Shown here: one piece after another, positions 1 to 5,826 of the stretch
Position numbering within the stretch: position 1 is the stretch's first letter
Layout: each line of letters begins with the position of its first letter
Source: HRBIN16 sp049969495
GTDB taxonomy: Bacteria; Armatimonadota; HRBIN16
Length of the DNA stretch: 9,318 nucleotides
Direction: 5' to 3'
NCBI GenBank assembly: GCA_049969495.1
Contig: JBMFOT010000093.1
Location: 1 to 9,318, forward strand
Position numbers and translations under genes: made by a program
The notes under the pieces: model-generated
Database searches by the model: none
What the model was told of the DNA's origin: nothing
What the model saw: only the letters and a program-made list of their open reading frames with translations

Positions 1-300
1 GCTAAATCGCGCTATCCCTTCCCGCACGCTACCTCCCGCAAACCGTCTTTCGGAAAGCGCATCGTGAGCGTCGTAGACGGTCAGCTGAGGGTGTTCTTGC
101 TCGGCGATCAAGCGATACCGCTGGAAGAAGGCCTCTTCCACCTCCGCCAGATGATAAAGCAGCTCCCTGGGAGAATAGCGGTCAGGCGAGGGGCGTTGTT
201 CCCAGCGCTCAGGGGTGATCAGGTGGGTGAGCCTTTGCAAGGCATGAGGCGTTTTCTCCAGCGCTTCCAGGCACTCTTCCCACACGAATGGGTGATGCAT
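1..300 (-). CDS. DinB-superfamily protein, partial (C-terminus beyond window)
   Basis: The minus strand is open from an ATG at 300 to the window edge, giving exactly 100 codons beginning MHHPFVWEECLEALE. A textbook ribosome site (AGGAGGTGA, 5 nt before the ATG) fixes the start. Residues 1-60 read like the first two helices of the DinB/YfiT four-helix bundle: a helix with LEALEKTPHALQRL, a loop with W33 and the segment PDRYSPRELLYHLAEVEEAFF. In DinB proteins the histidine of the HLAEVE-type motif (H50 here) is the first of three metal ligands; the other two would lie beyond the window. Members include metal-dependent thiol transferases and DNA-damage-induced proteins of unknown activity, so no substrate is assigned. 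It follows the PEP-CTERM gene on the same strand but is separated from it by a strong hairpin and probably has its own promoter. Confidence 0.82.
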   Translation of the reverse strand, partial: MHHPFVWEECLEALEKTPHALQRLTHLITPERWEQRPSPDRYSPRELLYHLAEVEEAFFQRYRLIAEQEHPQLTVYDAHDALSERRFAGGSVREGIARFS

Positions 301-339
301 GGTTTCACCTCCTGGCATGCAGATTGAACATCGGGTGTC

Positions 340-345
340 GTTATA
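340..345 (-). promoter_or_regulatory. possible -10 box for the DinB-family gene
   Basis: On the minus strand TATAAC lies 39 nt before the DinB-family ATG and just past the inverted repeat at 348-380. No good -35 hexamer is found at the right distance, because that position falls inside the hairpin sequence. The call rests on the single -10 match and on the need for a promoter downstream of a likely terminator. Confidence 0.3.
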
Positions 346-347
346 TA

Positions 348-380
348 CAGCGAGGGCAGGACGAAATCCTGCCCTCGCTG
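348..380 (-). terminator. perfect 14-bp hairpin after the PEP-CTERM gene
   Basis: CAGCGAGGGCAGGA and its exact reverse complement flank a 5-nt loop, giving a 14-bp GC-rich stem. It begins 12 nt after the stop codon of the minus-strand PEP-CTERM gene, where an intrinsic terminator is expected. The minus-strand sequence after the stem is TATATAACG, so a real U-tract is lacking. It may terminate weakly or protect the 3' end of the mRNA. Confidence 0.6.
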
Positions 381-392
381 TTCGCTACAACC

Positions 393-1571
393 TTACGCTC
401 TGCGCGAACGCCTCAAGAGCGCACCAACGCCAACCGTTCCCACACTGAACAACAGCAGGGAAGACGGTTCGGGAACTACTCCCCCCTGTGGAGCGAACAC
501 CATATCTTCCAGAAAGTAACCCGGTCCCGAGAAGGAAGCAATCTGCTGCGACACAAAGCTATTCAGGGTATTGTCCCAGTATACATGATACACTTCACCA
601 CCGCCAAGTGCCTCTCGGGCGATGAACAGGTCGTCTGGTTGCAGATTGGGGATGTTGTTCAGGTTGGTAATCTGGTAGATTTGGGAGTTACCGCCGCCGT
701 ACAGGGACACGTACAGGGCTAGAGGCGCTCCCGTGCGCGAATGGTAGAGTCGGAACGACTCTGGCGCGCCAGGAATGGGTGAGGTCACTGCCTGGAACGT
801 GCCTGTTATCGGGTCGATGGTGAACATGGTAGAGGTGGGATAGTTTTGCCCAACCAGCACCTTGTTCTGGAATGTACCCCATCGCGGGTTGCTGCCTAGC
901 ACAATCATCGCCTCGGGCAGACCCTGTTGCCGAAAGCCGTACTGGTCGGTATAGGTCAGTGCGGTTGTCCACACGATATTGCCGGAGCTATCTACCCGAG
1001 AGACTTCCCCGCTGCCTTCGTTCGCGTAGAACAGGTCGTTACTTGCCACGCCGAATTCATCCCAGCGGACGGTCGTGTAGTCTGTGGGGGTTGCCAGCCA
1101 GTTGTGTGTGTTCGGCAGCCCCGACGTGAAGGTGGATACGGCGCCGGTTGGAGAAATAGCGAAGATGTTACCTGTGCCTCCGCTGGACACAAGGGTCGTG
1201 CCCTGGCTGTAACCATTCCAGCTGGTGGGTAACACGGTCAGCAGCGTTTCGTAGTAAGTGGAGCTGGTGGTTTGGGCGAGGTGTGTGAGCGTCTTGGTAG
1301 CAAGGTCAATGGTTGCGTATTGGGGCGGGATAGAGCCGTACAGATACTGAATGACAAACCTGTCCCGAACCCAATCGTAGTCCATCTTCATGTTACCGTT
1401 GGTGCTTGTCCACAGTGTTGCCGTCACGCCGAAGCTCGTCGATACGGAAACCTGCGCTTGAACCAGGCCGACCATGCAGAGTACGCTAGCGGTTACCGCC
1501 AGAAGTCGCTGTACGGTGTTAACAAATCGCTGTGGGTAAGCAGCATGGTGGTGTGGTGAACAAGTTGTCAT
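393..1571 (-). CDS. exported PEP-CTERM sorting-domain protein, beta-rich
   Basis: This 392-residue protein has a signal peptide at residues 1-39 (basic stretch, then LLAVTASVLCMVGLVQA, probably cut before QVSVS). At the far end is a PEP-CTERM tail: PEP at 367-369, a hydrophobic segment (SSLLLFSVGTVGVGALL) and a terminal RRSRRA. In known systems such tails are recognised by exosortase/archaeosortase-type transpeptidases and the protein goes to the surface or extracellular matrix. No exosortase gene lies in this window. The 330-residue middle is rich in Ser/Thr/Gly/Tyr and contains repeated phrases of the kind ...NIFAISPTGAVSTF..., ...GEVSRVDSSGNIVW... and ...TMFTIDPITGTFQAV..., suggesting beta-propeller-like blades. 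An in-frame ATG 12 codons upstream exists, but the ATG at 1571 is preferred because AGGAGGA sits 5 nt upstream. Ligand and function are unknown. Confidence 0.85.
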   Translation of the reverse strand: MTTCSPHHHAAYPQRFVNTVQRLLAVTASVLCMVGLVQAQVSVSTSFGVTATLWTSTNGNMKMDYDWVRDRFVIQYLYGSIPPQYATIDLATKTLTHLAQTTSSTYYETLLTVLPTSWNGYSQGTTLVSSGGTGNIFAISPTGAVSTFTSGLPNTHNWLATPTDYTTVRWDEFGVASNDLFYANEGSGEVSRVDSSGNIVWTTALTYTDQYGFRQQGLPEAMIVLGSNPRWGTFQNKVLVGQNYPTSTMFTIDPITGTFQAVTSPIPGAPESFRLYHSRTGAPLALYVSLYGGGNSQIYQITNLNNIPNLQPDDLFIAREALGGGEVYHVYWDNTLNSFVSQQIASFSGPGYFLEDMVFAPQGGVVPEPSSLLLFSVGTVGVGALLRRSRRA

Positions 1572-1671
1572 GCGTCTCCTCCTGTTACCATTGGTGCCCT
1601 CCGTCAATCCAGGGGTATTGCCTTTTTAGGCAGTTCGTAAAGCTGAATTGTTCCGTGTGTGCGGATGGTAT

Positions 1672-1699
1672 ATCCTACCTGTGGGAAAAGGAACCTCAA
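1672..1699 (-). promoter_or_regulatory. weak candidate promoter for the PEP-CTERM gene
   Basis: On the minus strand TTGAGG (1694-1699) and TAGGAT (1672-1677) are separated by 16 nt, each matching the sigma70 consensus at four of six positions. The pair lies about 100 nt upstream of the PEP-CTERM start in the 177-bp divergent region. A poor plus-strand pair (TTGTTC 1648-1653, TATCCT 1671-1676) overlaps it and could serve the gene at 1749. Confidence 0.22.
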
Positions 1700-1748
1700 T
1701 GATGTAGAGAGAACACACAAAAAGAACTGCTTTGGGAGGTTAGGGTAG

Positions 1749-3140
1749 ATGCTGGTATGGTGTCTGTTGCTGGTGGCAGGTACAGCATGGCTACAGGACG
1801 AATGGGTTACCGTACGCCCCCCGGATACCGGAGAGGCTCTGGTGAACCCCGGCATGGGCTGGGTACTGCACTACTACGACAACATTCCCGAAAACTACGG
1901 CTCCCGGCTAGAGCCTTCGGACACGGTGGACGATTTCCCCGGGCTTTCCGTGGTGTATCTGCGCATCCCGTGGTCGTACATCGAACCCGAGGAGGGACGT
2001 TTCAACTGGTCAGTCCTGGATACGCCCGCGCAGCGATGGATCGCCAGAGGCAAGCAGATAGCCCTGCGCATCAGCTGTAGCGAGTCCTGGACGCGCTGGG
2101 CGACACCGGAGTGGGTGCATCGTGCCGGAGCGAAGGGGTATGACTTCGAACCCGGCGTGGGTGTCAAAGAGGGAGGACCTTACTGGGAACCGGACTATGA
2201 CGACCCTGTTTTCCTGCAGAAGCTGGAGAACTTTCTTGCTGCGCTGGCAAAGCGATACGATGGCAACCCTGAAGTGGCGTTTATCGACGTGGGTTCGCTG
2301 GGCGTGTGGGGAGAAGGACACACCTTTGCCAGCACACGGCGCCAGATTTCGCCCGAAACGGTGAAGAAGCACATTGACCTGCACCTGAAGTACTTCAAAC
2401 ATACCCTGCTAGCAGCGAACGATGACTTCTCCTTTCACGGTGAGGAGACAATAGAGTACGCTCGGGAGAAAGGGTTGACCCTGCGCGACGACAGCATTCT
2501 GGTGCAGGGTGGGCAGAATGCCTACTTTCACGCGGGCATGGCGCAGGCTTTCTGGCGCGATAGGCCGGTGATTCTGGAATGCGAACATTACGGACCCTCC
2601 AAAGAGCGAGGTAACTGGCAGGACGGCAGCAAGTATCTGCAAGCGGTGGAGGAATACCACGCCAGTTATGCCTCTATCCACTGGTGGCCGCGCGAGTTTC
2701 TTCAGGAAAATCGCGAACTGATAGACAAAATCAATCGTCGGCTGGGCTATCGGCTGCGGCTGGTAGAAGCTTCGTGGCAGAGACGGGTAACGGTCGGAAG
2801 CAGATGGGAGCTGCGCTGGCGATGGAGCAATGTCGGCGTGGCGCCATGCTATCGGGGTGGTTATCCGGCAATCACATGGAAGGACGAAAAAGGTGGTATC
2901 GTGGCGGTGCTGGTGGATCAGGGATTGAACGTCAAAAACCTGCCTGTTGCACCACCGGGTAAAGCGGAGCCTGTGGAGAGCCGGGCAAGCTTTGCATTAC
3001 CTTTCCAGCTGAAGCCGGGCGTTTACTCGGTGTACGTGTCTGTCGGTACCCTTACCGGCACGCCGGAAATCGCCCTTCCGTTGCCGGATAGCGATGGGCA
3101 AAGGCGTTACCTGTTGGGGCAAGTGGTAGTGATGCCATAA
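1749..3140 (+). CDS. secreted TIM-barrel glycosidase-like protein with DUF4832-type C-terminus
   Basis: The product has 463 residues. A short hydrophobic N-terminus (LVWCLLLVAGTAW) suggests export. An in-frame TAG directly before the ATG rules out a longer start, and GGGAGG lies about 9 nt upstream. NPGMGW (33-38) is the conserved opening of DUF4832-containing proteins. IPWSYIEPEEGRFNW (73-87) is the WxxxEPxEGxF/W phrase found in glycoside hydrolase TIM barrels of the GH42/GH10/cellulase type. FIDVGSLGVWGEGH (178-191) and VILECEHYG (274-282) sit where barrel strands usually carry catalytic acids, so E189 and E277 or E279 are candidates. Residues 334-463 form a beta domain with the DUF4832 pattern (WSNVGVAPCYRGGYP, then a YSVYVSVG strand). 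A role in polysaccharide breakdown or cell-surface glycan handling is inferred from family resemblance only. It is followed within 10 bp by another promoter and lies divergent to the PEP-CTERM gene. Confidence 0.8.
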   Translation: MLVWCLLLVAGTAWLQDEWVTVRPPDTGEALVNPGMGWVLHYYDNIPENYGSRLEPSDTVDDFPGLSVVYLRIPWSYIEPEEGRFNWSVLDTPAQRWIARGKQIALRISCSESWTRWATPEWVHRAGAKGYDFEPGVGVKEGGPYWEPDYDDPVFLQKLENFLAALAKRYDGNPEVAFIDVGSLGVWGEGHTFASTRRQISPETVKKHIDLHLKYFKHTLLAANDDFSFHGEETIEYAREKGLTLRDDSILVQGGQNAYFHAGMAQAFWRDRPVILECEHYGPSKERGNWQDGSKYLQAVEEYHASYASIHWWPREFLQENRELIDKINRRLGYRLRLVEASWQRRVTVGSRWELRWRWSNVGVAPCYRGGYPAITWKDEKGGIVAVLVDQGLNVKNLPVAPPGKAEPVESRASFALPFQLKPGVYSVYVSVGTLTGTPEIALPLPDSDGQRRYLLGQVVVMP

Positions 3141-3148
3141 TCTGTGCC

Positions 3149-3177
3149 TTGACCCTGAGTGGTTCTGCGCCTATAAT
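3149..3177 (+). promoter_or_regulatory. strong sigma70 promoter of the DnaA-N-like/epimerase unit
   Basis: TTGACC (3149-3154) and TATAAT (3172-3177) are separated by exactly 17 nt: five of six and six of six matches to consensus. It begins 9 bp after the stop of the preceding gene, with no terminator between them. Transcription should start near 3184, leaving a leader of about 30 nt before the ATG at 3214. Confidence 0.8.
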
Positions 3178-3178
3178 G

Positions 3179-3200
3179 TACCTGTCAGTGTTCACAGGTA
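3179..3200 (+). promoter_or_regulatory. 22-bp palindrome over the predicted transcription start (candidate operator)
   Basis: TACCTGT (3179-3185) and ACAGGTA (3194-3200) are perfect 7-bp inverted arms with 8 nt between them. The palindrome starts 2 bp after the -10 hexamer and covers the expected +1. That placement and the roughly two-turn length fit a dimeric repressor site. A small RNA hairpin at the 5' end of the mRNA is the alternative. The binding protein is unknown. Confidence 0.45.
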
Positions 3201-3213
3201 AGGAGAAGAGAGG

Positions 3214-3834
3214 ATGGCTTTGTCTGCACGCGAGATATGGGCACAAGGCGTAGACCGCATGAAGGATAAAATCGTGCTGCCCAGCATGTGGGAAGCACTG
3301 GACTATGCGGTACCCATCACCATAGAGAACGGCGAGTTTGTGGTGGGACTGCCCTCGCAACGGTTCAGTCTGTCGGGACATCTGCGCAACCCGGGGTACC
3401 GGCGCACCATCGAGATTATCCTTTCGGAGCTTGCAGGTGAAGAGGTGCAGCTGCGCATCATCGAAGGTACTACACTGGCGGATTGGGAGCGTACCAAACA
3501 ACGGGAGGCTCTCGCCGCCGCCAGCCGCGAGCAGGAGTACGCCCAGCGACGCAAGCAAGAGGAAATAGAGCAGTCGTGGGACAGTCTGTACGACCGCATC
3601 GTACGCGCCTACTCGGAACAGCCATACCGGCAGTTACCACAGGGCAAAGCGCTCTATCTGCAGAAGGCGTTGCAGATGGTGAGCGAGGCGATGGATGAAT
3701 TGTACCCGAAGAGCGGCGAGGTAGACGACCTCACCGAACGCAACCTCGCCCGGGTGATTGACCGCATCGCCAACAACATCGGTGCACCGCCCGCTCTGGT
3801 AGCGTACGAGCTGTTTCGCTTGCGCGGTTCATGA
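3214..3834 (+). CDS. DnaA domain I-like protein with coiled coil and helical C-terminus
   Basis: The 206-residue product starts at an ATG with AAGGAG 9 nt upstream. Residues 6-86 line up with the N-terminal protein-interaction domain of DnaA: IW..GVDRMKDKIVLPSMWEAL matches the LW...L..I..K.SKPSFETW segment, GEFVVGLPSQRFSLSGHL matches the GDTLTITAPNEFARDWL strand-turn-helix, and ILSELAGEEVQLRII matches IYELTGEELSIKFVI. There is no AAA+ ATPase (no Walker A GxxxxGKT) and no C-terminal DnaA-box-binding helix-turn-helix. Residues 92-122 are charged, Gln/Glu/Arg-rich and probably coiled coil. Residues 122-206 are helical and unrecognised. In DnaA this domain self-associates and binds DnaB helicase or regulators, so an adaptor role is possible but unproven. 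It is first in a unit with the epimerase gene (36 nt to the chosen start), behind a strong promoter and palindrome. Confidence 0.7.
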   Translation: MALSAREIWAQGVDRMKDKIVLPSMWEALDYAVPITIENGEFVVGLPSQRFSLSGHLRNPGYRRTIEIILSELAGEEVQLRIIEGTTLADWERTKQREALAAASREQEYAQRRKQEEIEQSWDSLYDRIVRAYSEQPYRQLPQGKALYLQKALQMVSEAMDELYPKSGEVDDLTERNLARVIDRIANNIGAPPALVAYELFRLRGS

Positions 3835-3869
3835 GAGATCCACAGACATCATCTGAGAGGAGGCGACAC

Positions 3870-4709
3870 GTGAAACTCTGTCTGAACGCAACGATAGGCG
3901 GTTATGGCAATATCCACGAGTTCGTAGCACGGGCGAAGCGTCATGGCTATCAGGCGGTAGAGTTCAGTGTGGAGGAGATTGCAGGGATTATCCAGCAGCA
4001 GGGCGTGAACGCTGCCCGCGCGATATTCGAGGAATCGGGCGTCGAGCCGGTGTGTTTTGGCTTGCCGGTGGAGTGGCGTAAAGACCATGAGACGCTGAAA
4101 GAGGGCTTGCGCGAACTGCCTCGACTGGCGCGGGCGGCGCAGGCAATCGGTTGTACCCGTACCGCTACCTGGCTGCCTCCGAGCATCGACGAGTTCCCCG
4201 CCGCGTACTCGGTGCGTATGGCGGAGCGGTTCCGCGAGATCGCACGGGTGCTGGCGGACTTCGACGTGCGGCTCGGACTGGAATGGGTAGGACCGGCAAC
4301 TGCCCGCACTCGCCAATATGACTGGATACACACCATGCACCAGTTACTGGACTTCGAGGCGGAAATCGGGGCACCAAACCTGGGACTGCTGGTGGACAGC
4401 TTCCACTGGTTCTGCATGGAGGGCACGGTGGAGCACCTGGAGCAACTGACCAACCAGCAGATTGTGCATGTGCATATTAACGACGCGCCCAACAAGCCGC
4501 CGAAGGAGCAGATAGACTTCCAGCGGTTGTTGCCGGGTGAGGGAGTGATTGACCTCGTGGGGTTCCTACGTGCGCTGAAGAGGGTCGGCTATGACGGAGG
4601 CATTGCCATTGAGGTATTCAACGAAGATCTCAAAGCGATGGCTCCCGACGAGGCGGTGGCGAAAGCGAAGCAGGCGTACGATGCTGTGTGGCGTAAGGCG
4701 TTCGGATAG
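3870..4709 (+). CDS. sugar phosphate isomerase/epimerase (xylose isomerase-like TIM barrel)
   Basis: The 279-residue product has the whole AP-endonuclease-2/xylose-isomerase-like barrel. The expected divalent-metal ligands are visible: E138 (RLGLEWVG), D176 with H179 (LGLLVDSFHWF), H202 (IVHVHINDAP) and E248 (GIAIEVFNED). LLPGEGVID (220-228) is the conserved substrate-side loop of this family. Relatives isomerise or epimerise keto-sugars, inositols or hydroxypyruvate. The substrate cannot be read from the sequence. I chose the GTG at 3870 because AGGAGG ends 6 nt before it and conservation starts at KLCLNATIGG. An in-frame ATG at 3831 overlaps the previous stop (ATGA) and would add 13 residues, but it has no ribosome site. 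The gene ends 2 bp before the convergent tRNA's CCA end. Confidence 0.87.
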   Translation: MKLCLNATIGGYGNIHEFVARAKRHGYQAVEFSVEEIAGIIQQQGVNAARAIFEESGVEPVCFGLPVEWRKDHETLKEGLRELPRLARAAQAIGCTRTATWLPPSIDEFPAAYSVRMAERFREIARVLADFDVRLGLEWVGPATARTRQYDWIHTMHQLLDFEAEIGAPNLGLLVDSFHWFCMEGTVEHLEQLTNQQIVHVHINDAPNKPPKEQIDFQRLLPGEGVIDLVGFLRALKRVGYDGGIAIEVFNEDLKAMAPDEAVAKAKQAYDAVWRKAFG

Positions 4710-4711
4710 GC

Positions 4712-4786
4712 TGGTGGGCCCGGCAGGACTCGAACCTGCAACCAACCAGTTATGAGCCGGCCGCTCTGCCTTTGAGCTACGGGCCC
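4712..4786 (-). tRNA. tRNA with CAU anticodon (elongator Met or Ile2), CCA encoded
   Basis: The minus strand folds as a full cloverleaf: acceptor GGGCCCG/CGGGCCC (7 perfect pairs), D arm GCTC/GAGC with a short 7-nt loop, anticodon arm GCCGG/CTGGT with loop CTCATAA, a 5-nt variable loop, T arm GCAGG/CCTGC with loop TTCGAGT, discriminator A, then an encoded CCA at 4712-4714. The anticodon is CAU. It is not an initiator-type tRNA, since the first acceptor pair is Watson-Crick G-C and the anticodon stem lacks three stacked G-C pairs. C4-G69 and C5-G68 in the acceptor stem are features that TilS uses in E. coli tRNA-Ile2, where C34 becomes lysidine, so Ile2 is a real alternative to elongator Met. 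The anticodon stem carries two G-U pairs. No terminator is seen downstream on this strand. Confidence 0.93.
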
Positions 4787-4802
4787 GCTTGGATGCACAT
4801 AT

Positions 4803-4831
4803 AGTTTACCAGAGGTACGGGGTATATGCAA
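4803..4831 (-). promoter_or_regulatory. promoter of the CAU tRNA
   Basis: On the minus strand TTGCAT (4826-4831) and TAAACT (4803-4808) are 17 nt apart, each matching four of six consensus bases. The start would be near 4796, about 10 nt before the mature tRNA 5' end. This fits a tRNA transcript independent of the nuclease gene, which ends at 4877. Confidence 0.55.
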
Positions 4832-4876
4832 GGGCATAGAGCATCAAAAGGAAGCGTGCGTCCGACCTTGTAGTCG

Positions 4877-5623
4877 CTAAAGAGGGGCGATGCCCGCTTC
4901 CTCGTATGCCTGATATCGCTCAATGTCCTTGCTGTAGACTTTGACCAGTGCCTCGTAGTTAAGGAACCTGACATGTGCGCACAACTCCCTGTGGTCTCGC
5001 TCCAGCTTCTCCTCGAACTCTCTTTTTCTGTGAGCGGAAGCAACCACGAAGAACTCCGTCCGAAAGTGCAGGAAGTGCCTGAACTTGATCAAGGAGTGAT
5101 GAAAGTCTGTTGTGTGCTCCACCTCAAACATCCTCACAGGGAACGGATAGGCTGAGCGAGAAAACCAGATGACATCTACCGTGCCGGCTCGCTGCACCAG
5201 TTCTGGATAGGTGAAGGGAGGAATGTTTTCTGTCGTGATAAATTCGCGGAGCGGCTTGTCCAGAAAGAATCTGTTACGGTCCTGCGGGGGGACATAAGTT
5301 GTGCATTGCAGCAGGTTACCCCACTGGACGATAATGCCTTGATAATAAGTGTGGTCGAAGGCTTCCTGTTGTGCTGGGGAGGCTTCATCACCGATCTGAA
5401 GGGTTTTCAGGATATCTTTCTCCTGCTCCCGAAGCCCCCATAGTCCTGGGCGGATTTTGAAAAACTCCGGGCGTTTTTGTACAATGCGCCTGATGCTCGC
5501 CTGCGGTGTTTTGGTACCCCATTGGACATGCGGATAGCTGAGCGCCTTCTGGTAGATCTGTGCCAGCGTAGCGAAACCGCCTAGCTCCTGCATTGCTCTG
5601 AGTACTGCTTCGTGTTGCTTCAT
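4877..5623 (-). CDS. winged-helix (HARE-HTH-like) plus PD-(D/E)XK-like nuclease candidate
   Basis: The 248-residue product has two parts. Residues 1-65 (HEAVLRAMQELGGFATLAQIYQKAL, then KTPQASIRRIVQ and FFKIRPGLWGL) follow the HARE-HTH winged-helix pattern, which ends in an F.....G.WGL beta wing and is thought to read DNA sequence or modification. Residues 91-200 look like a restriction-endonuclease fold: GIIVQWGNLLQCTTYVP, then GTVDVIWF with D150, then MFEVEHTTDFHHSLIKF with E167 and E169, then FFVVAS. The D...ExE order fits PD-(D/E)XK, with the usual lysine replaced by E169 or supplied from elsewhere. There is no methyltransferase beside it. The ATG at 5623 is preferred: GAGGTG ends 6 nt before it, whereas the GTG at 5632 has no spaced site. 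Restriction or defence is a reasonable guess; a transcription regulator is the alternative. Confidence 0.68.
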   Translation of the reverse strand: MKQHEAVLRAMQELGGFATLAQIYQKALSYPHVQWGTKTPQASIRRIVQKRPEFFKIRPGLWGLREQEKDILKTLQIGDEASPAQQEAFDHTYYQGIIVQWGNLLQCTTYVPPQDRNRFFLDKPLREFITTENIPPFTYPELVQRAGTVDVIWFSRSAYPFPVRMFEVEHTTDFHHSLIKFRHFLHFRTEFFVVASAHRKREFEEKLERDHRELCAHVRFLNYEALVKVYSKDIERYQAYEEAGIAPL

Positions 5624-5644
5624 CCTCCACACCTCTGGATAGTT

Positions 5645-5661
5645 TTCTATCGTTTATAGAA
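5645..5661 (-). promoter_or_regulatory. palindrome overlapping the -10 box of the nuclease gene
   Basis: TTCTAT (5645-5650) and ATAGAA (5656-5661) are perfect inverted arms with a 5-nt spacer. On the minus strand the palindrome contains TATAAA (5653-5658), a good -10 candidate 29 nt before the ATG at 5623; the -35 position is poor. A second palindrome, GATAG-TTTT-CTATC (5638-5651), overlaps it. Overlapping AT-rich palindromes on the core promoter suggest repression, but AT-rich promoters produce such repeats by chance. Confidence 0.35.
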
Positions 5662-5760
5662 GACCTTTGTAGTAGGAACATTTCGTTTTGTACCCTGTCA
5701 ATCGGAATGCCTCTCGAAGCAAGCAGACCCCTTGAAATCAGCTAAACCTGTTCTCCGATA

Positions 5761-5769
5761 TGGTATAAT
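5761..5769 (+). promoter_or_regulatory. thrS: extended -10 promoter of thrS
   Basis: TGGTATAAT is a perfect extended -10 element (TGn plus TATAAT). The -35 position (about 5741-5746, GCTAAA) is weak, which is typical for extended -10 promoters. A start near 5776 gives a leader of only about 50 nt, too short for a T-box or an E. coli-like thrS operator domain. Confidence 0.6.
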
Positions 5770-5826
5770 ACCCCTGCAGCGCCGTTCGTACAGGCGTTGA
5801 CTTCACTCGGAGGAGTGTTCCCGAAA

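Noticed and set aside
64..327. Plus-strand 87-codon frame
   Set aside because: It overlaps the DinB-family gene, which has a far better ribosome site and a recognisable fold on the other strand.
3831..3869. Upstream ATG for the epimerase overlapping the previous stop as ATGA
   Set aside because: It has no ribosome site and adds a non-conserved RRR-containing stretch. The GTG at 3870 has AGGAGG at ideal spacing, though translational coupling is not excluded.
5776..5826. T-box riboswitch or thrS autoregulatory leader
   Set aside because: The leader implied by the extended -10 promoter is about 50 nt, too short, and no T-box consensus or tRNA-Thr-like stem is visible.
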